Made by a program: the position numbers and the translations under genes. Under the pieces are notes generated by a model. The model saw only the letters and a program-made list of their open reading frames with translations. It was not told where the DNA came from and made no database searches. From positions 868,001-932,000 of the forward strand of contig NZ_CP126242.1 of the NCBI RefSeq assembly GCF_030142045.1: a DNA stretch of 64,000 nucleotides, written 5' to 3'. The DNA is from Arthrobacter sp. zg-Y919 (GTDB lineage Bacteria > Actinomycetota > Actinomycetes > Actinomycetales > Micrococcaceae). Within the stretch, counting starts at the first letter, position 1, and every line of letters starts with the position of its first letter. Below are positions 1-9,509 of the stretch, piece after piece.

Positions 1-1
1 G

Positions 2-1006
2 TTTGTCCTGCACCGGCACCTCACGGTCCTGACGTGGCTGGGGGAATGGGAGCAGCTGCAGCAGTGCGTCGCCTCTGCGGATTCCCCCGACCAACGCACG
101 CTGTTGCATTCCGGCGGCTTCGCAGACTTCTCCGTGGGGATTGGCCACCTGCGCGCCGGGTCCCTGGAAGATGCCGTAAAGGACTTTTGTGCAGCGGCCG
201 AAGCAGCTGCGATCAATGATCCTGAAGGTATTCTCCCGCTGTCCCTGGCACTTGGCTCCTTTGCCGCAGGCAGCCTGGGCCACCGGGACCTCGCTTCGCG
301 GCTGCTTGAAACCGCAGAGCGGACAGCCCCGCGGGGAGCCGAGCATTACCAGCTGCTGGCCGAAGGCATCCTGGCCGGTGGAAGGCTCGCCCGGAATTCA
401 GACGATGCTGCCCTGCACGAACTGCGGAACGCGGCCGCCGCCGCGCAGGAGCGGTCATTCACCGCCACGGAATTCACCCTGCGCCATTTCGCGATGCGCA
501 TGGGTGATTTCTCCGATGCCGGGCGGCTGTTGAAGGTAACAGAAGGATTCGAAGGTCCGCAGGCGCCCGCGTTGAACCGGGTGGCGCGCGCCGTCGTCGA
601 CCAGGACAGTGCGGCGCTGGTGGCGCTGGCCTCGGACCCGGACCCGGAACTGGACCCGCAGCTGGCACGCCAGTGCCTGCTTGAAGCCCAGCGCCTTGCC
701 CGCAGGAATGATGACCGTGTACTGCTGAACCGGATACAACGGCTGCTGGGGCGGAACGGCGGCGGCAGCCGCGGTGCGCTTCCCCAGCTGACCCGGCGGG
801 AACGCGACGTCGCGGCGCTGGTAGCGGCCGGACAGCGCAACGCCGACATTGCCAAGGCATTGAAACTCTCCGTCCGGACCGTGGAAGGCCACATCTACCG
901 GATCTACGAAAAGCTCGGGATCAGCCGCCGGGATGAACTGAAAGCCCGGTTCCCCCTGCTGGACCACCCCTCCGGCGGCTGGAGCCGACCGTTGCCGGCC
1001 GAGTAA
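2..1006 (+). CDS. LuxR-family ATPase (LAL-type) regulator, C-terminal part, cut by window edge
   Basis: The frame is open from the first bases of the window, so the 5' part (including any ATPase domain) lies outside. What is visible is about 270 residues of alpha-helical, Ala/Leu-rich sequence of the TPR-like kind found in MalT/LAL regulators. A C-terminal LuxR helix-turn-helix follows over roughly the last 60 residues, starting at LTRRERDVAALVAAG and including the SVRTVEGHIYRIYEKLGIS recognition helix. It is the first of four similar genes in tandem. Its HTH is nearly the same as that of the fourth gene (SQRTVEGHVYRIYVKLGIS), so duplication is likely. Transcription factor role is secure by family; the ligand and targets are unknown. 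Confidence 0.85.
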   Translation, partial: FVLHRHLTVLTWLGEWEQLQQCVASADSPDQRTLLHSGGFADFSVGIGHLRAGSLEDAVKDFCAAAEAAAINDPEGILPLSLALGSFAAGSLGHRDLASRLLETAERTAPRGAEHYQLLAEGILAGGRLARNSDDAALHELRNAAAAAQERSFTATEFTLRHFAMRMGDFSDAGRLLKVTEGFEGPQAPALNRVARAVVDQDSAALVALASDPDPELDPQLARQCLLEAQRLARRNDDRVLLNRIQRLLGRNGGGSRGALPQLTRRERDVAALVAAGQRNADIAKALKLSVRTVEGHIYRIYEKLGISRRDELKARFPLLDHPSGGWSRPLPAE

Positions 1007-1368
1007 TTTGCTGCACAAACACCAGTAGCTTTTACTCGGGTGCCGCTGTTGGAGGGTTCGTAGCGTTAGAAGCGCAACTCAAGGTCCAACCGGACCGCAG
1101 CGGGCACATCCAGGGCACATCTGGCATTATCCAGAGCTCAACGGGCGGCCCACTGCACCGGTACCTCGGGTCCCATATACGGAGCCGGCGGCGTCGATGC
1201 CCTCTGAGACCGGGGCGTCCCCCCAGCCGCCGCCGGCTCCTTCCCGGAACATTCCATGGCGCTGCCCAATGGACGCTGGCCGATTTGGCGCCGGCTGACC
1301 CACAACGCTGACCCACTACAAGACCGTGACGCAACAGCGGCGGGTGACGCCGGCGGAGGAGCCGTTCG
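1007..1368. promoter_or_regulatory. 362 bp intergenic region before second LAL gene
   Basis: No convincing gene lies here. Near its left end (1024-1041) is the motif AGTA-N5-TACTCGGGT, which recurs before the LATTG surface-protein gene. The right end holds a good ribosome-binding site, GGAGGA at 1355-1360, 8 bases before the ATG at 1369. The rest is GC-rich with no clear terminator hairpin after the first LAL gene. Confidence 0.4.
1024..1041. promoter_or_regulatory. candidate regulator site AGTA-N5-TACTCGGGT (copy 1)
   Basis: AGTA at 1024-1027 and TACT at 1033-1036 form a short inverted repeat with a 5-base spacer, extended on the right to TACTCGGGT. An identically spaced copy is at 12590-12607 and a partial copy (TACTCGTGT) at 3708-3716. 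All three are upstream of LAL regulator or surface-protein genes. A LuxR-type operator is an inference. Confidence 0.45.
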
Positions 1369-3585
1369 ATGGAAGTTGCCGGACGCCCACTGCACCGTGA
1401 AGACAGCCGCCCCGAAGACAGCCGGAACCCCGGTAACGAAGCCGGTTTCCGTCCGGGCGTCCCTGTGCTGGCCCAGATGAAGTATGCCGCGGCCCGTGCA
1501 ATTGAAGCACTCTCGGAAGGCAAGAGTGTTGTGGTCACGGGGGCACCGGGAACAGGTAAATCCACTGTTATGGCCGGCGTCCTGGCCGGCCTGGGCAGTG
1601 GTTATTCGGTGCTGCAGCTTCGCGGAGCAGCATCGTGGTCCGGCAGGCCGTTCGACGGACTGCTCTGGCTGTTGAGCGAGCTTCCGCCCGAGTCCCTCTC
1701 GGATCCGGTCTATGTCCTCCAATACGTCCGGAGCGTGTTCCGGGAAAGGGCGACCGGTCGCACGCTGGTTCTTGCCGTGGAGAACATAGAGGATCTGGAT
1801 GGGGCAACCACTGCCGTCCTCCTTCAACTGTGCAGGGCGGGTTCGGCGCTCATCCTGTGCACCGTCCGGGACCTGTCCGCCTGCACCGGGGAATTCGTCC
1901 GGTGGTGGGCCGAAGACGGGGTGCATAAGGAGAGTCTCGAGGCGCTGCGTCCCAGTGGAACCCGCGCCTTGCTGGAGGGGTTGGCAGGAGGAGCGGTTTC
2001 GAGCCGGCTAGTGGCGCAGGTGCAGGCGAGAAGCCGGGGTAATCCGCTGCTCTCGGCATTGTTCCTCCGCGAACAAATGGACGCCGGGACGGTCCTGCGC
2101 AGGCGGGGGACCTGGGTATGGACGGGAGCGGTGTCATATTCCGGGGTACTGGCGGAACGGGTGGAGGCAGAGACCGGTGGACTGTCCGCGGAGGAACGGT
2201 ACGCTGCGGACGTACTGGCCGTCAGCGGCTCCCTTCCGTTGCTCCAGCTTCTGGAGCTCGCCGACCCGCCGGCTGTGGAACGCCTGGAACAGGATCTCCT
2301 GATTGCCTCCGGTCCGGTCCGGACGGTTCAGCTTAAGGATCCGCTGCTTGCCGAGGCCGCGGCGGCACTGGTCGCGCCGACCCGTGCCGCGGAAATCCGG
2401 TCCCGGCTGGAGACAGTGCGGGAGCTGTATGCCTCCGGAGCCGGAAACGAACCGCAAACTGCTGCAGCGGCACGGACAGCCGCACTGAACGCCAGGGATC
2501 TGTCCCTGCGCGGGCGATGGGCAGAAGCCGCAGCAGCCGCACAGGTCTGCCGGGAATTGATGGAAAAATCCGCCGGGGCCGGAAGCTGGAGCCGGGAGCT
2601 GTTGTCGGAACTGTTTTGCGTGTACGTGCGCTGTGGCGACTTGCGGCAGGCCGCCGCCCTTCTGGCACAGACGGATGAGGCCGCCGTTGAACTCCATGGC
2701 GGCAACGATCTGTGCGAGGGCATTGTGCAGGTCCTCGGTGGGCGGGCGGACCGTGCGCTGGACTACCTGCAGCGGGCACTCGCCCAGCTCGAGGAGGAAG
2801 GCCCCGCAGACCTGCTTCCCCTCGCGGAAACGGCGGCAGCCTATGCATGCCTCCTGCTTAACGACGGCGATGCTGCCCGGGGTTATCTTGCGGCGGCGGA
2901 CCAGGCATCCGGACTGGCCGATGCAGGGGTCTCCCAGCCGGGGGGAGGACTTGCCCGGCGCTTTGCCTGGCTGTGCGCTGCGCGCGGCGCGGCTTTCCAC
3001 GGCGAAACAGAGAGGCCGGTGGACGTGGGTTCCGGCGGAGCCGGGGAAGACCTTTCCGGCGCCATGCTCGCACTGGCAACGGCGGCGCTGCAGGGCTGTG
3101 CGGATGCCGCCGTCGAACTTGGGGAAGCGGCGGCCGCCTGCAGCGGGGATGCAGCGGATTTGTACGCGGAACTGGCTGAGGGACTTGCCGCGTCCCGTCC
3201 CGCCAGCATGCTCCACGCCGCGGAGAGAGCGCATGGTCTGGGGCAATACCGGATGGCGTATGAGGCGGCCCGGGGAGCCTCCCGGCTGGCCCGCGAGCAG
3301 TCAGCGCGTTCCCTGCTCCGCGCCGCGCGACGGATCGAGAACGTCAGTTACCGGATGCTCAGTGCAGCACATTCGGTGGCCGACAGGCTGCCGGAACTGT
3401 CGGACTTTGAACGGGGACTGGCCCTGGAGGCGGCCGGCGGTAAAAGCAGTTCTCAGCTGGCTGCCAGCCTGCACCTGTCACCCCGGACCATCGACTGGCA
3501 CCTGGGCCGCATCTTCCAGAAGCTGCGGGTGACGGGCCGTGCGGAACTGCGCGAGTGTCTCGAGCCGGAGCGCACGCAGCTCTGA
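1369..3585 (+). CDS. LuxR-family ATPase (LAL-type) transcriptional regulator
   Basis: A 738-residue STAND-type regulator. Walker A is GAPGTGKS at residues 58-65, and a Walker B-like stretch (LVLAVENIEDLD) lies near 133-144. A long helical middle region rich in Ala and Leu follows, then a LuxR HTH over the last 65 residues (LSPRTIDWHLGRIFQKLRV). The HTH diverges from its neighbours: IDWHLGR replaces the usual VEGHLYR, so this paralogue may recognise a different site. It is shorter than its 917-919-residue neighbours. The ATG is supported by GGAGGA 8 bases upstream. Family members couple ATP/ligand-driven oligomerisation to transcription activation; the signal and targets cannot be told from sequence. 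Confidence 0.88.
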   Translation: MEVAGRPLHREDSRPEDSRNPGNEAGFRPGVPVLAQMKYAAARAIEALSEGKSVVVTGAPGTGKSTVMAGVLAGLGSGYSVLQLRGAASWSGRPFDGLLWLLSELPPESLSDPVYVLQYVRSVFRERATGRTLVLAVENIEDLDGATTAVLLQLCRAGSALILCTVRDLSACTGEFVRWWAEDGVHKESLEALRPSGTRALLEGLAGGAVSSRLVAQVQARSRGNPLLSALFLREQMDAGTVLRRRGTWVWTGAVSYSGVLAERVEAETGGLSAEERYAADVLAVSGSLPLLQLLELADPPAVERLEQDLLIASGPVRTVQLKDPLLAEAAAALVAPTRAAEIRSRLETVRELYASGAGNEPQTAAAARTAALNARDLSLRGRWAEAAAAAQVCRELMEKSAGAGSWSRELLSELFCVYVRCGDLRQAAALLAQTDEAAVELHGGNDLCEGIVQVLGGRADRALDYLQRALAQLEEEGPADLLPLAETAAAYACLLLNDGDAARGYLAAADQASGLADAGVSQPGGGLARRFAWLCAARGAAFHGETERPVDVGSGGAGEDLSGAMLALATAALQGCADAAVELGEAAAACSGDAADLYAELAEGLAASRPASMLHAAERAHGLGQYRMAYEAARGASRLAREQSARSLLRAARRIENVSYRMLSAAHSVADRLPELSDFERGLALEAAGGKSSSQLAASLHLSPRTIDWHLGRIFQKLRVTGRAELRECLEPERTQL

Positions 3586-3705
3586 ATTGCTGCCGCCGAT
3601 TGCGTGCGGGCACAGGGTTGCAAGTGGTTTGGACCCATGAATTACGTAGAGGGGCACTGGGTGAACCCTCGATTTCCAAGTAACCGCGTATTGCGACTAG
3701 GGAGC

Positions 3706-3719
3706 GCTACTCGTGTAGC
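3706..3719. promoter_or_regulatory. inverted repeat GCTAC-N4-GTAGC with partial TACTCG motif
   Basis: GCTAC (3706-3710) and GTAGC (3715-3719) are perfect inverted arms around TCGT. The overlapping TACTCGTGT (3708-3716) is preceded by CGTATT (3687-3692) and GCGAC (3693-3697). The same three elements occur in the same order at 12574-12607 before the LATTG protein gene. It lies about 165 bases before the likely start of the third LAL gene, so it is a candidate promoter or operator. Confidence 0.4.
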
Positions 3720-3880
3720 ACCCGGGGGCCCTTCCTACTCTGGTGCCCAGCAGCAGCGGCGGGTCCGCAGCGGCACCCGCATGGCGGTGGTGCCGTGCTG
3801 CGGATCCATCCCAGGAACCTGTTCCAGAACCGCTTGTACGTGAACCGAAAAACCTGAACCGACAGAAACCGGGTCTCAAA

Positions 3881-6640
3881 GTGCAGCCTCATGATGATCA
3901 GCCGTCCTTCAACCATCTATCCACTGCCGACCTGCCGGCCGCTGCAGTGAATGCTGCAGTGAACGCCGCGGCCCGGCAGGGGGCACAGTCCGCCGTCGTG
4001 GGCAGGACAGAGCTGCTGGAGGAAATCCTGCGGCACCTGTCGGGGGCCGCCCGGGGGTCCGGCTGCCTCCTGGTGGGGGAGGCGGGCATCGGCAAGACCG
4101 CCGTGATGCAGCACGTACTTCGAAACCTGCAGGAAGATACCTACATTGTGCAGGTGCGTGGCTCGGAGTTCGCGGGGCGTACGCCCTTCGGTGCGCTGAC
4201 GTTCCTGCTCTCGGACCTGGACCCGGAGCTTTCCACCCATCCGGTGATGATCCTGCGCGGACTGACCAGGCTGGTTGCGGAACGTTCCGGCGGGCGGCCC
4301 GTCCTCCTGGCCGTGGACAACGCCGAGGAGCTTGACGAGTTCTCCGCCATGGTACTTACCCAGATGGTACTCAACCGCAGTGCGGGGATGCTCGTGGCGT
4401 TCCGCGACTTCAGTTCAGCTCCGGCGGAATTCGCCGGGCTGTGGCGTGACGGCATTCTCGCCCGGGTGGATCTTGAACCTTTGAGCGTGTCGGAAACCGC
4501 CGCGTATCTCGGTTCGCTGCTGGGAGGTACGGTCTCGCGGGCAGCTGCGGCCGCTGTCCATGGCTACGCCGGTGGCAACCCGCACCTGCTCTCCCTGGCA
4601 CGGACGGACTTCCAGGACGCAGGACGGCTCCGGCAGCATAACGGCTGCTGGATCCTTGCACCAGGCCAGGAGCTGCACGGCGGACGGGTGGCCTCAGCAG
4701 TCATGGGCAGTCTTGCCGGCCTGACGCCCGCACAGACACGTTTGCTGCAGCTGCTGTCCATGGCGGAGTCGCTTCCGCTTCCTGTTGTCCTTTCGAGGCT
4801 GGACAGCCCGGACCTGGATGCATTGCAGGAACAGGGAATAGTCACCCTCGATGCACGTCCGGTTCCGGATGTGCTGATTACGAGCCCGGTAACGGCACGG
4901 TCTGTCCGTGCTGGACTGAGCCGTGCACGGCAGCGCCAGCTTTTCGAAGAACTCGCGCCGGCATTGAACGAGGGGCTGGTCCTGGATCCACTCGTCCTGG
5001 CCCGCTGGCTGAACGGAATCGGCGAACTGCCTGCCCCGGAGCTGGTGCTGCGGGCGGCGCGCCAGGCCACCGACTCGGGACAGCCGGAGGCCGCCGTCGG
5101 GTTGCTGTCAGCAGCCTTCGACGGGGAGGGGACTGCCGGGGCCGCCGTCGAGCTGGCGCGGGCGCGCACGGCACAAGGGGAATACGGGGCAGCCCTGGGA
5201 GTGCTTGCCCGCTTCCGCGGCAGCGACTCGGTTCCCTCGGCCGAGGACCGGATCCGGCTGCAGCTCGCCGAAGGACGGGTGCTGTGCATCCAGGCAACAG
5301 GGCTGCGCGACCCCCGCTCCACGGAGGCTCCCACGGAACCGGCCAGGATGCGGCACACGGACCTCTTCGAACAGGCGGAACGGGAAATCGGTGCGCTCGC
5401 CACAGCGGACGGGGCGGATACCGCTGATCTGGTGCGGGAACTGGTCCTGGCCCGCGCCGAATGCCACTCCGCCCACGGCCGGTTCCAGGCGAATGCCTCC
5501 TACCTTGCCGATCTCGAGATCGCCGATACGGACTTCCGGATCCTGCGGGCCGCCTGGCTATGCGAGGCCTGGAGCATGACCAACCGCCAGGACGACGCCG
5601 TTGAACAGGCTGCACGGGTGGAACGCCAGCTTCAGGGCGCCGGGCTCAGCACCGGAACACGTATCCGGGTAGTCAGCAGGCTGCTGCATACGTACGCGCT
5701 GGCGGGAGCGCTTCCGGCCTGCGAACGGCTGCTGGCACGGTCGGCTGCGGACGGCATGGAGGGAACGTACACCGAGTTGGCCGAGGGGTTGCTGCATGCC
5801 TTCGCCGGCAGGCCCGAGGCCGCGCTCGCCGCCCTGACTCCCGCCGTCAGCCAGTTGATGGCCAGCGGACCTGCCGCATTCCTTCCGCTGGCCGCGGCGG
5901 CGGCGGCGCACTGCCACGCGGCCGAGGGGCGGAGCGAGGAAGCCCGCCGCTACCTGCAGGTACAGCGTTCGGCGGCCGACGGCGGCCCCTGGGCGGTCCG
6001 GCGCGGTGCCCGGCATTTCGCGGCCCTCAGCGAAGCAGCGCTGGGATCGGAGACCGGCAGCGGACGCTTCTCATCCCTCGCCGCGCAGGACCACCGGCGG
6101 GGGGCCTACGCGTACGAACTCCTGGCCCGGTTTACCGCCATGCGGCTGGGGGATGAGGAGAGCCTGGATGATGTCCTCTCCGTGGCGGCGAACCAGCAGG
6201 GGGACTTCGCCGCGCTGTGCGAGCTGTACGCCAAAGGCCTGGGCAACGGGGACGCCCAGGTCCTGCTGCGGGCATCGGAGGTTGCCGCCGGGATTGGACA
6301 CGTACTGTTGGCCCGGGAAATCTCCGAGCATGCCTTGGGGATCGCCTCCGGGGCAGGTGACCGGGCGACCGTACGTTTTATCCACCGCAGCCGCCGGGTG
6401 GCAGCCACCGATGCACCGCCCGAAGCCGCCGACGAGTTCCTTGGCGCGCTGACTGCCCGGGAGCGCTCCATTGCACGGAAGGCAGTGGCCGGCACGAGCA
6501 ATAAGCAGATCGCCGAGGACCTGGGCATATCGGTGCGAACCGTCGAAGGGCATCTCTATCAGGTCTACTCCAAACTCCATGTCGGCAGCCGGCGGGAGCT
6601 CGCACGCACTATTGCTGAGCAGTCAGGGGCGAAGAAATGA
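3881..6640 (+). CDS. LuxR-family ATPase (LAL-type) transcriptional regulator
   Basis: About 919 residues from the GTG at 3881. Upstream in-frame sequence is open to 3743, but it translates to low-quality Ser/Pro/Trp-rich sequence. The GTG start also gives a length matching the next paralogue (917), so I prefer it; the ribosome site is weak and the start is uncertain. Walker A GEAGIGKT is near residues 66-73, and a Walker B-like VLLAVDNAEELDE lies further on. A long helical TPR-like region follows, then a C-terminal LuxR HTH (SVRTVEGHLYQVYSKLHVG). The stop codon overlaps the ATG of the next LAL gene (ATGA), so the two are translationally coupled and may work together. The 295 bases before the start hold the inverted repeat at 3706-3719. 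Confidence 0.87.
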   Translation: MQPHDDQPSFNHLSTADLPAAAVNAAVNAAARQGAQSAVVGRTELLEEILRHLSGAARGSGCLLVGEAGIGKTAVMQHVLRNLQEDTYIVQVRGSEFAGRTPFGALTFLLSDLDPELSTHPVMILRGLTRLVAERSGGRPVLLAVDNAEELDEFSAMVLTQMVLNRSAGMLVAFRDFSSAPAEFAGLWRDGILARVDLEPLSVSETAAYLGSLLGGTVSRAAAAAVHGYAGGNPHLLSLARTDFQDAGRLRQHNGCWILAPGQELHGGRVASAVMGSLAGLTPAQTRLLQLLSMAESLPLPVVLSRLDSPDLDALQEQGIVTLDARPVPDVLITSPVTARSVRAGLSRARQRQLFEELAPALNEGLVLDPLVLARWLNGIGELPAPELVLRAARQATDSGQPEAAVGLLSAAFDGEGTAGAAVELARARTAQGEYGAALGVLARFRGSDSVPSAEDRIRLQLAEGRVLCIQATGLRDPRSTEAPTEPARMRHTDLFEQAEREIGALATADGADTADLVRELVLARAECHSAHGRFQANASYLADLEIADTDFRILRAAWLCEAWSMTNRQDDAVEQAARVERQLQGAGLSTGTRIRVVSRLLHTYALAGALPACERLLARSAADGMEGTYTELAEGLLHAFAGRPEAALAALTPAVSQLMASGPAAFLPLAAAAAAHCHAAEGRSEEARRYLQVQRSAADGGPWAVRRGARHFAALSEAALGSETGSGRFSSLAAQDHRRGAYAYELLARFTAMRLGDEESLDDVLSVAANQQGDFAALCELYAKGLGNGDAQVLLRASEVAAGIGHVLLAREISEHALGIASGAGDRATVRFIHRSRRVAATDAPPEAADEFLGALTARERSIARKAVAGTSNKQIAEDLGISVRTVEGHLYQVYSKLHVGSRRELARTIAEQSGAKK

Positions 6641-9390
6641 CGTATTGGGGGCAGGGCCGTCAGCTGTTCGGCCGGGACCGCGAACTTGCCGAAATCACTA
6701 ACCGCCTGCTGGAACCGGGGCTGCGCGGCGTCGTCCTTCTCGGGGCCGAGGGGATCGGCAAGTCGTCGCTTGCAGAATTGGCAGCGGAACGGCTGGGCTC
6801 CATCATGGCTCCCTACTACGTGTGCGGAAGCCCCGTATTGTCACGGATGCAGTACGGCATCCTCTCCACCTATCTGGGTGCCGCCACAGCCGCTGAAATG
6901 GAGTCTCCGCTTGCGGTGCTGAGAGCGGTGCGGGCGCATTTCCAGCGGCTTGCGGAAACCAGTGGGATGCAGACCCTGCTGGTGGTGGACAATGCCCAGC
7001 ACATTGACGAGGCCAGCGCCCACCTGCTCAGCCAGCTGGCCATGTCGGGGGAACTGCGGCTGATGGTTATTTCCCGGGCACGGGCACCAAGGATCCACGA
7101 GCTGCTCTCGCTGGCACGGGATGGTCTGCTGGCGCGGATAGACCTGGGTCCGTTGCCCCGCCAGGCAGTTCATGAGTTCTGTGTGAGCGTCCTCGGCGGG
7201 CCGGTGCTGCAGGCATCCAGTACCCTGCTGAGCCGGATGTCCGGCGGCAATCCGCTCTACGTCAAGGAACTGATGGCGCGCGCCCGGCGGCAGAAGCGGT
7301 TGATGGAGGTGAACGGGGCCTGGTACCTGACGGAGGAGCCGGACAGCCTCGACACCTCGCTGGTGGATCTGGTCAAGGGCATGCTTGCTTCCCGCAGCCC
7401 GGCGGAACGCCACGTCCTCGAGACCGTTGCCCTCGCCGAGCGCCTGCCGCGTTCCATCGTGTCTTCCGTCTCCGACGAAGAAGCCGTGCGCTCGTTGGTG
7501 ATCGACGGCATCCTGGAGATCCTGCCGGACCGGGACGAATCGGCGCACCTCGTGCAGCCGCTGCATGAAGACATTATCCGCAGCCTGGTCCCGGCGGCCC
7601 GCAGCGCCGAAATCCGTGCCCGGATCATGGAACGCTACCACCCCGGATCGCTGCAGGATCCCGGCGGGCCGGCAGCCCTGGACGCCCTGCTCCGCCACGC
7701 CGAGTGGGCAATGGACTGCGGCGAACGGCTTGCCCCGGAGGACCTGCTCGCGGCTGCCCGGGCGGCAAACGGGATGGGGGACGCTGCAAGGGGCCAGCGT
7801 TTCGCGTCCGCCGTGGATTCCCTTCCCCTCCGCAGGGCGGCGGAAGTGGAGGTTGCCGCTGCCTATGTATGGCAGGGCAGCTACGGCCTGGCCCGCACGC
7901 ACCTGGAAGCCCTGGCGGCCGTGGCTGACGACGCCGGCCCCTGGGATGAGCGCAGCCTTCAGCGGGGGGCTTTCACCACCGCGATGATGCTCCGCCAGAC
8001 CAACGCGCAGAGCACGGATGTGAACGCCCTGGCACACAGATGGATCGAAGTGGCGACAGGGCTGGTCCCGAAGGACGCGGCGTCCGCCCAAACCCCTCCC
8101 GGGGTGTCCGCCGGTGCGGGGGTGCTTACCGCCGCCGCGCTGATCCTCGACGGCGCGTATACCGAAGCCTGCAGCCGGCTGGCTGCGCTCGCCGCGGAAG
8201 AGGGTGAGCCGCAGACAATAGGCGACGCCGAGCGGGCACTGCTCATCCACGGGCTCTATGCGGAAGTCCTGGCGGCGTGCGGCGAGGTGGGGCAGGCGCT
8301 GCAGCAGGCGCAGGCCGCCACCAATCTGCTCGACGCCAGCGCCGGGCAGCTGAGGAGCTACTCGGGATTCGTGTTCGTACGCCATGCCCTGGCCCTGCTG
8401 CACGGCGGCCGGTTCGCCCAGCTGGAACAACTCATCACCCGGATGCATAACGGACCCCGCCACCTGCTGACCCTGCTGGGTGGAACGCTCGGCGTTTTCG
8501 AGGCGGCACTGGAAATCCACCGGGGCAGGCTGCATGAAGGGCTGCGGCGGCTCCGGCCGGCAGTGGAAGCACTGCGGGGGAGGGATCCTGAGTCGCTGCT
8601 TCCCTATGCGCTTGGACTGGCCGGCTACGCGTCAACGGTGGTCGGGGACGGCACCCCCGCCGCGGGGTTCGGGACCCAGGTGCACTCCGCCGGGTATACG
8701 GGTCCGCCGCATTTGTGGCTCACGGCTCAGGCGTACGCGGCGGCGGCTGAAGCTTCGCAGGCCACCGAGGGGCCCACCACCGGCGCGCTTGCCGGCCTTG
8801 CCGCCGAGGCGCGGGAGGCGGGACTCCGCAGCACTGAAAAGGACATCCTGGAACTGTGCCTCGCGGTGGGCGATCTGGGGCAGGTCACCCGGCTGGCCGA
8901 GTTGACGGCGGACTTCGAAGGAGGGGAAGCACAGGCACTGCATGCCTACGCCGCGGCAGTTGCTTCCGGCAATCCGGACCGCATGGTGGCGGCAGCGGAG
9001 GACGCCATCCGCGCCCAGAAGTACCTGGTCGCCGTGGAGAGCATTGGACACGCCATCCGGTTCTACGGGAACCACGGCAACCTGCGCCGGCAACGCGCGC
9101 TCATCCAGCAGCTGCGCCGGCGGCGGGAGGAACTGGCCGGAGTAACGGTGTCGTATCTGAGCCCGTCCCTGCATCTGGTCCGCCTGACCCGGCGGGAGCA
9201 CGAAATCGTGGACCTGCTGCTCTCCGGGGCGACCACCAAGGACATCGCTGCGCACTTCACCCTGTCGCAGCGGACCGTGGAGGGGCACGTGTACCGGATC
9301 TACGTAAAGCTGGGCATCAGCCGCCGGGCGGATCTGGAATCGGCGTACCGTGCGCTGGAGCCGGGCCCGCGCAGCGGCTCCCTGTTGTAG
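6637..9390 (+). CDS. LuxR-family ATPase (LAL-type) transcriptional regulator
   Basis: A 917-residue regulator whose ATG overlaps the upstream stop by 4 bases. It opens directly with the LAL-typical FGRDREL segment (residues 11-17). Walker A GAEGIGKS is at 36-43, and a Walker B-like LLVVDNAQHIDE comes about 75 residues later. A long helical region and a LuxR HTH at the C terminus follow (TLSQRTVEGHVYRIYVKLGIS). It is the last of four tandem LAL paralogues. LAL genes usually sit beside the catabolic or biosynthetic genes they control; here the neighbours are only each other and then sufS, so targets are likely elsewhere, perhaps the surface locus at 11-23 kb. Function beyond transcription control is unknown. 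Confidence 0.88.
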   Translation: MTYWGQGRQLFGRDRELAEITNRLLEPGLRGVVLLGAEGIGKSSLAELAAERLGSIMAPYYVCGSPVLSRMQYGILSTYLGAATAAEMESPLAVLRAVRAHFQRLAETSGMQTLLVVDNAQHIDEASAHLLSQLAMSGELRLMVISRARAPRIHELLSLARDGLLARIDLGPLPRQAVHEFCVSVLGGPVLQASSTLLSRMSGGNPLYVKELMARARRQKRLMEVNGAWYLTEEPDSLDTSLVDLVKGMLASRSPAERHVLETVALAERLPRSIVSSVSDEEAVRSLVIDGILEILPDRDESAHLVQPLHEDIIRSLVPAARSAEIRARIMERYHPGSLQDPGGPAALDALLRHAEWAMDCGERLAPEDLLAAARAANGMGDAARGQRFASAVDSLPLRRAAEVEVAAAYVWQGSYGLARTHLEALAAVADDAGPWDERSLQRGAFTTAMMLRQTNAQSTDVNALAHRWIEVATGLVPKDAASAQTPPGVSAGAGVLTAAALILDGAYTEACSRLAALAAEEGEPQTIGDAERALLIHGLYAEVLAACGEVGQALQQAQAATNLLDASAGQLRSYSGFVFVRHALALLHGGRFAQLEQLITRMHNGPRHLLTLLGGTLGVFEAALEIHRGRLHEGLRRLRPAVEALRGRDPESLLPYALGLAGYASTVVGDGTPAAGFGTQVHSAGYTGPPHLWLTAQAYAAAAEASQATEGPTTGALAGLAAEAREAGLRSTEKDILELCLAVGDLGQVTRLAELTADFEGGEAQALHAYAAAVASGNPDRMVAAAEDAIRAQKYLVAVESIGHAIRFYGNHGNLRRQRALIQQLRRRREELAGVTVSYLSPSLHLVRLTRREHEIVDLLLSGATTKDIAAHFTLSQRTVEGHVYRIYVKLGISRRADLESAYRALEPGPRSGSLL

Positions 9391-9509
9391 CTCCGGCACG
9401 GGCGCCCACTAAGGCTGCACTCACATGCGGCCGGTGTTCCCTGCATGGAATGATTAGGGCAGACTTGTCTTGCGAAATGCCTCGGGCAGTCCCTAATTGA
9501 GGAGTTTTT

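Noticed and set aside
3743..3880. Upstream start for the third LAL gene
   Set aside because: The extra residues are Ser/Pro/Trp-rich and unlike the paralogues, and the GTG at 3881 gives a matching length.
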